Positions 4,351 to 5,422 of a stretch of DNA of 5,422 bases are shown piece by piece (positions within the stretch are counted from its first letter, which is position 1; each line of letters opens with the position of its first letter). Source of the DNA: an uncultured Bacteroidota bacterium (GTDB lineage: Bacteria; Bacteroidota; Bacteroidia; Chitinophagales; Chitinophagaceae). The stretch covers positions 1 through 5,422 of the forward strand of contig CAMPKR010000186.1 in assembly GCA_946887345.1 (NCBI GenBank). The letters run 5' to 3'. A program made the position numbers and the translations under genes. The notes under the pieces were generated by a model. The model was not told where the DNA came from. It did no database searches and saw only the letters and a list, made by a program, of their open reading frames with translations.

Positions 4351-5422
4351 CTAAAGGGTATTGATATCCTTTCCTTCCTTTAAGGCTGCTATACTTTTTT
4401 CTACCGCCGTTTTGTTGTTGGCGTCCGGAGCCTGGGGCAGTGCCTTGCCTGCATACTTTAATGCTTCCTTATAGTTGCCAACTGCAGAGTAGCCCCGGGC
4501 CAGGCCCATATTAGTGGTATACTCATTAGGATAGCGATCATAATTAAGCTTAAAAACGTTGAAAGCTTTTTTGCCTTTCTTTTCCTGCAGTAGGCGGCGG
4601 GCGTAGAAGTGAGCCTGCTGCGCAGAAGTAGTTGCGCTCATGGCTTTTTTAAAAGTTTCATCGGCTTCTTTTGTTTTCCCTGTCTTTTCCAGTAGCTCGG
4701 CATAAGTGCAGAGTACGTTGAAGTTGGGCATAGAACCGGCAACAAACTGCATATAGCTAAGCGCTTCCTCAGTGCGGATGTTTTGATTCATGTAATAGCG
4801 GGCGGCCTCATAGTAGGCGTCCGCGGTAAACCCACGGGCAGTATGCATTTCTCGATCGATGCTGGCTAGCTGTATTTTTTGTAGCTCCGTTGTGATGCTA
4901 AATGGAATGCGTAGCTTTTCCCAAACAACTGAAAGCACGGCGGTGCTATCGGTTTGGTCGCTGAAAATATAGCTAAGCCGCTCCGTGCTGTAATTCACTG
5001 CCTGTGGCTTTACATTCACGCGAAGCGCGTCATTTTTTTCATCGTAGTAAAAGCTGCCCCAGGCTTCGGTGTCTTTAGAGAAGATGAGAGTACATTCTTT
5101 CGGATCATACGCGATGAAGAAACCGTATTTACCTGCGGGCAATTTTTTACCTTCTATTATTACATCCGTTGAAAATGAAATGGTTGTGTTTTCGTTGGCC
5201 CCGGCACGCCAGGGCATTTTAGTTACCGTGCCAAAGCCGGGATTAGGAGCGTAGCCGACCGGGATCAATTCGCCCCAGATCTTGCCCTCGCGTCCGCGGA
5301 CCGCCGGTCGGCCATAGTCAACATGCACGCGGGTGAGACCAATATCTTCGGAGACAGAAGCCCTGCTGCATCCGCCATCAGCCGGAAAACTTAGTTGTGC
5401 CTGGCCTGCAAGGGATAGGAGC
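4351..5422 (-). CDS. Secreted DUF2911 domain protein with C-terminal TPR repeats (5' partial)
   Basis: The frame is open from the stop at 4351 to the right edge, about 356 residues. The GTG at 5328 is internal, because 31 further codons precede it in frame: the end of a signal peptide (LLSLAGQAQ) and the domain opening (SEDIGLTRVHVDYGRP). DUF2911 spans about residues 20-185, with its hallmarks GRP...GREGKIWGELIP, PWRAGANENTTISFS (about 70-84), GKKLPAGKYGFF and a strand-rich remainder ending near VVWEKLRIPF. A helical region follows with about three to four TPR-like units (for example TYAELLEKTGKTKEADETFKKAM and MGLARGYSAVGNYKEALKYAGKAL). The protein is presumably periplasmic or surface-exposed. 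DUF2911-TPR combinations occur in Bacteroidota, but their role is unknown. A 14-residue insertion-like stretch (GYAPNPGFGTVTKM) precedes the PWRAGAN motif. The start codon is outside the window. Confidence 0.88.
   Translation of the reverse strand, partial: LLSLAGQAQLSFPADGGCSRASVSEDIGLTRVHVDYGRPAVRGREGKIWGELIPVGYAPNPGFGTVTKMPWRAGANENTTISFSTDVIIEGKKLPAGKYGFFIAYDPKECTLIFSKDTEAWGSFYYDEKNDALRVNVKPQAVNYSTERLSYIFSDQTDSTAVLSVVWEKLRIPFSITTELQKIQLASIDREMHTARGFTADAYYEAARYYMNQNIRTEEALSYMQFVAGSMPNFNVLCTYAELLEKTGKTKEADETFKKAMSATTSAQQAHFYARRLLQEKKGKKAFNVFKLNYDRYPNEYTTNMGLARGYSAVGNYKEALKYAGKALPQAPDANNKTAVEKSIAALKEGKDINTL

Noticed and set aside
5326..5328. GTG as start of the DUF2911-TPR gene
   Set aside because: It falls inside the domain motif LTRVHVDYGRP, and the frame continues upstream through a signal-peptide end; the gene is truncated by the window edge.

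Overview
The window reads as a piece of a Bacteroidota chromosome, most likely from the Chitinophagaceae or a close relative. The evidence is the gene content (an SCO plus DUF420 oxidase-assembly pair, a DUF2807 head-GIN lipoprotein, DUF2147, a DUF421/YetF protein, a KGG-repeat stress protein and a DUF2911-TPR protein), starts without Shine-Dalgarno sequences, and a textbook Bacteroidota -7 promoter element (TAnnTTTG) directly in front of one gene. Assignments come from reading the translations, not from a database search.

Layout. 1-1158: the end of a respiratory oxidase-assembly operon, with an SCO copper chaperone (5' end outside the window) followed after 5 bases by a five-helix DUF420 membrane protein. 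1159-1315: a gap with a degenerate palindromic-type element, a pair of 11-bp direct repeats one 20-bp step apart, and a strong promoter that would give an almost leaderless mRNA. 1316-2784: three plus-strand envelope genes, namely a 71-residue CxxC membrane protein, a DUF2807 lipoprotein and a secreted DUF2147 protein. 2784-2821: a short 9-bp-periodic element that resembles a dispersed intergenic repeat and supplies the end of the next gene. 2800-3796 (minus strand): a KGG-repeat protein, an intrinsic terminator, then a DUF421/YetF membrane protein. 3797-4200: 404 bases without a credible gene, holding a tight cluster of seven DnaA-box-like 9-mers in 133 bases with short repeats and hairpins; this is a candidate replication origin or DnaA-binding locus. 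4201-4350: a 49-residue membrane protein. 4351-5422 (minus strand): a secreted DUF2911-TPR protein that runs off the right edge; its stop codon directly abuts the stop of the small gene.

How the parts relate. SCO and DUF420 act in cytochrome oxidase biogenesis, and the CxxC protein next to them is a plausible but unproven accessory. The other envelope genes are of poorly known function, and KGG proteins are generally stress-linked. No mobile element, CRISPR array, rRNA or tRNA was seen. The most interesting features are the DnaA-box cluster and the small CxxC protein with its near-leaderless promoter.
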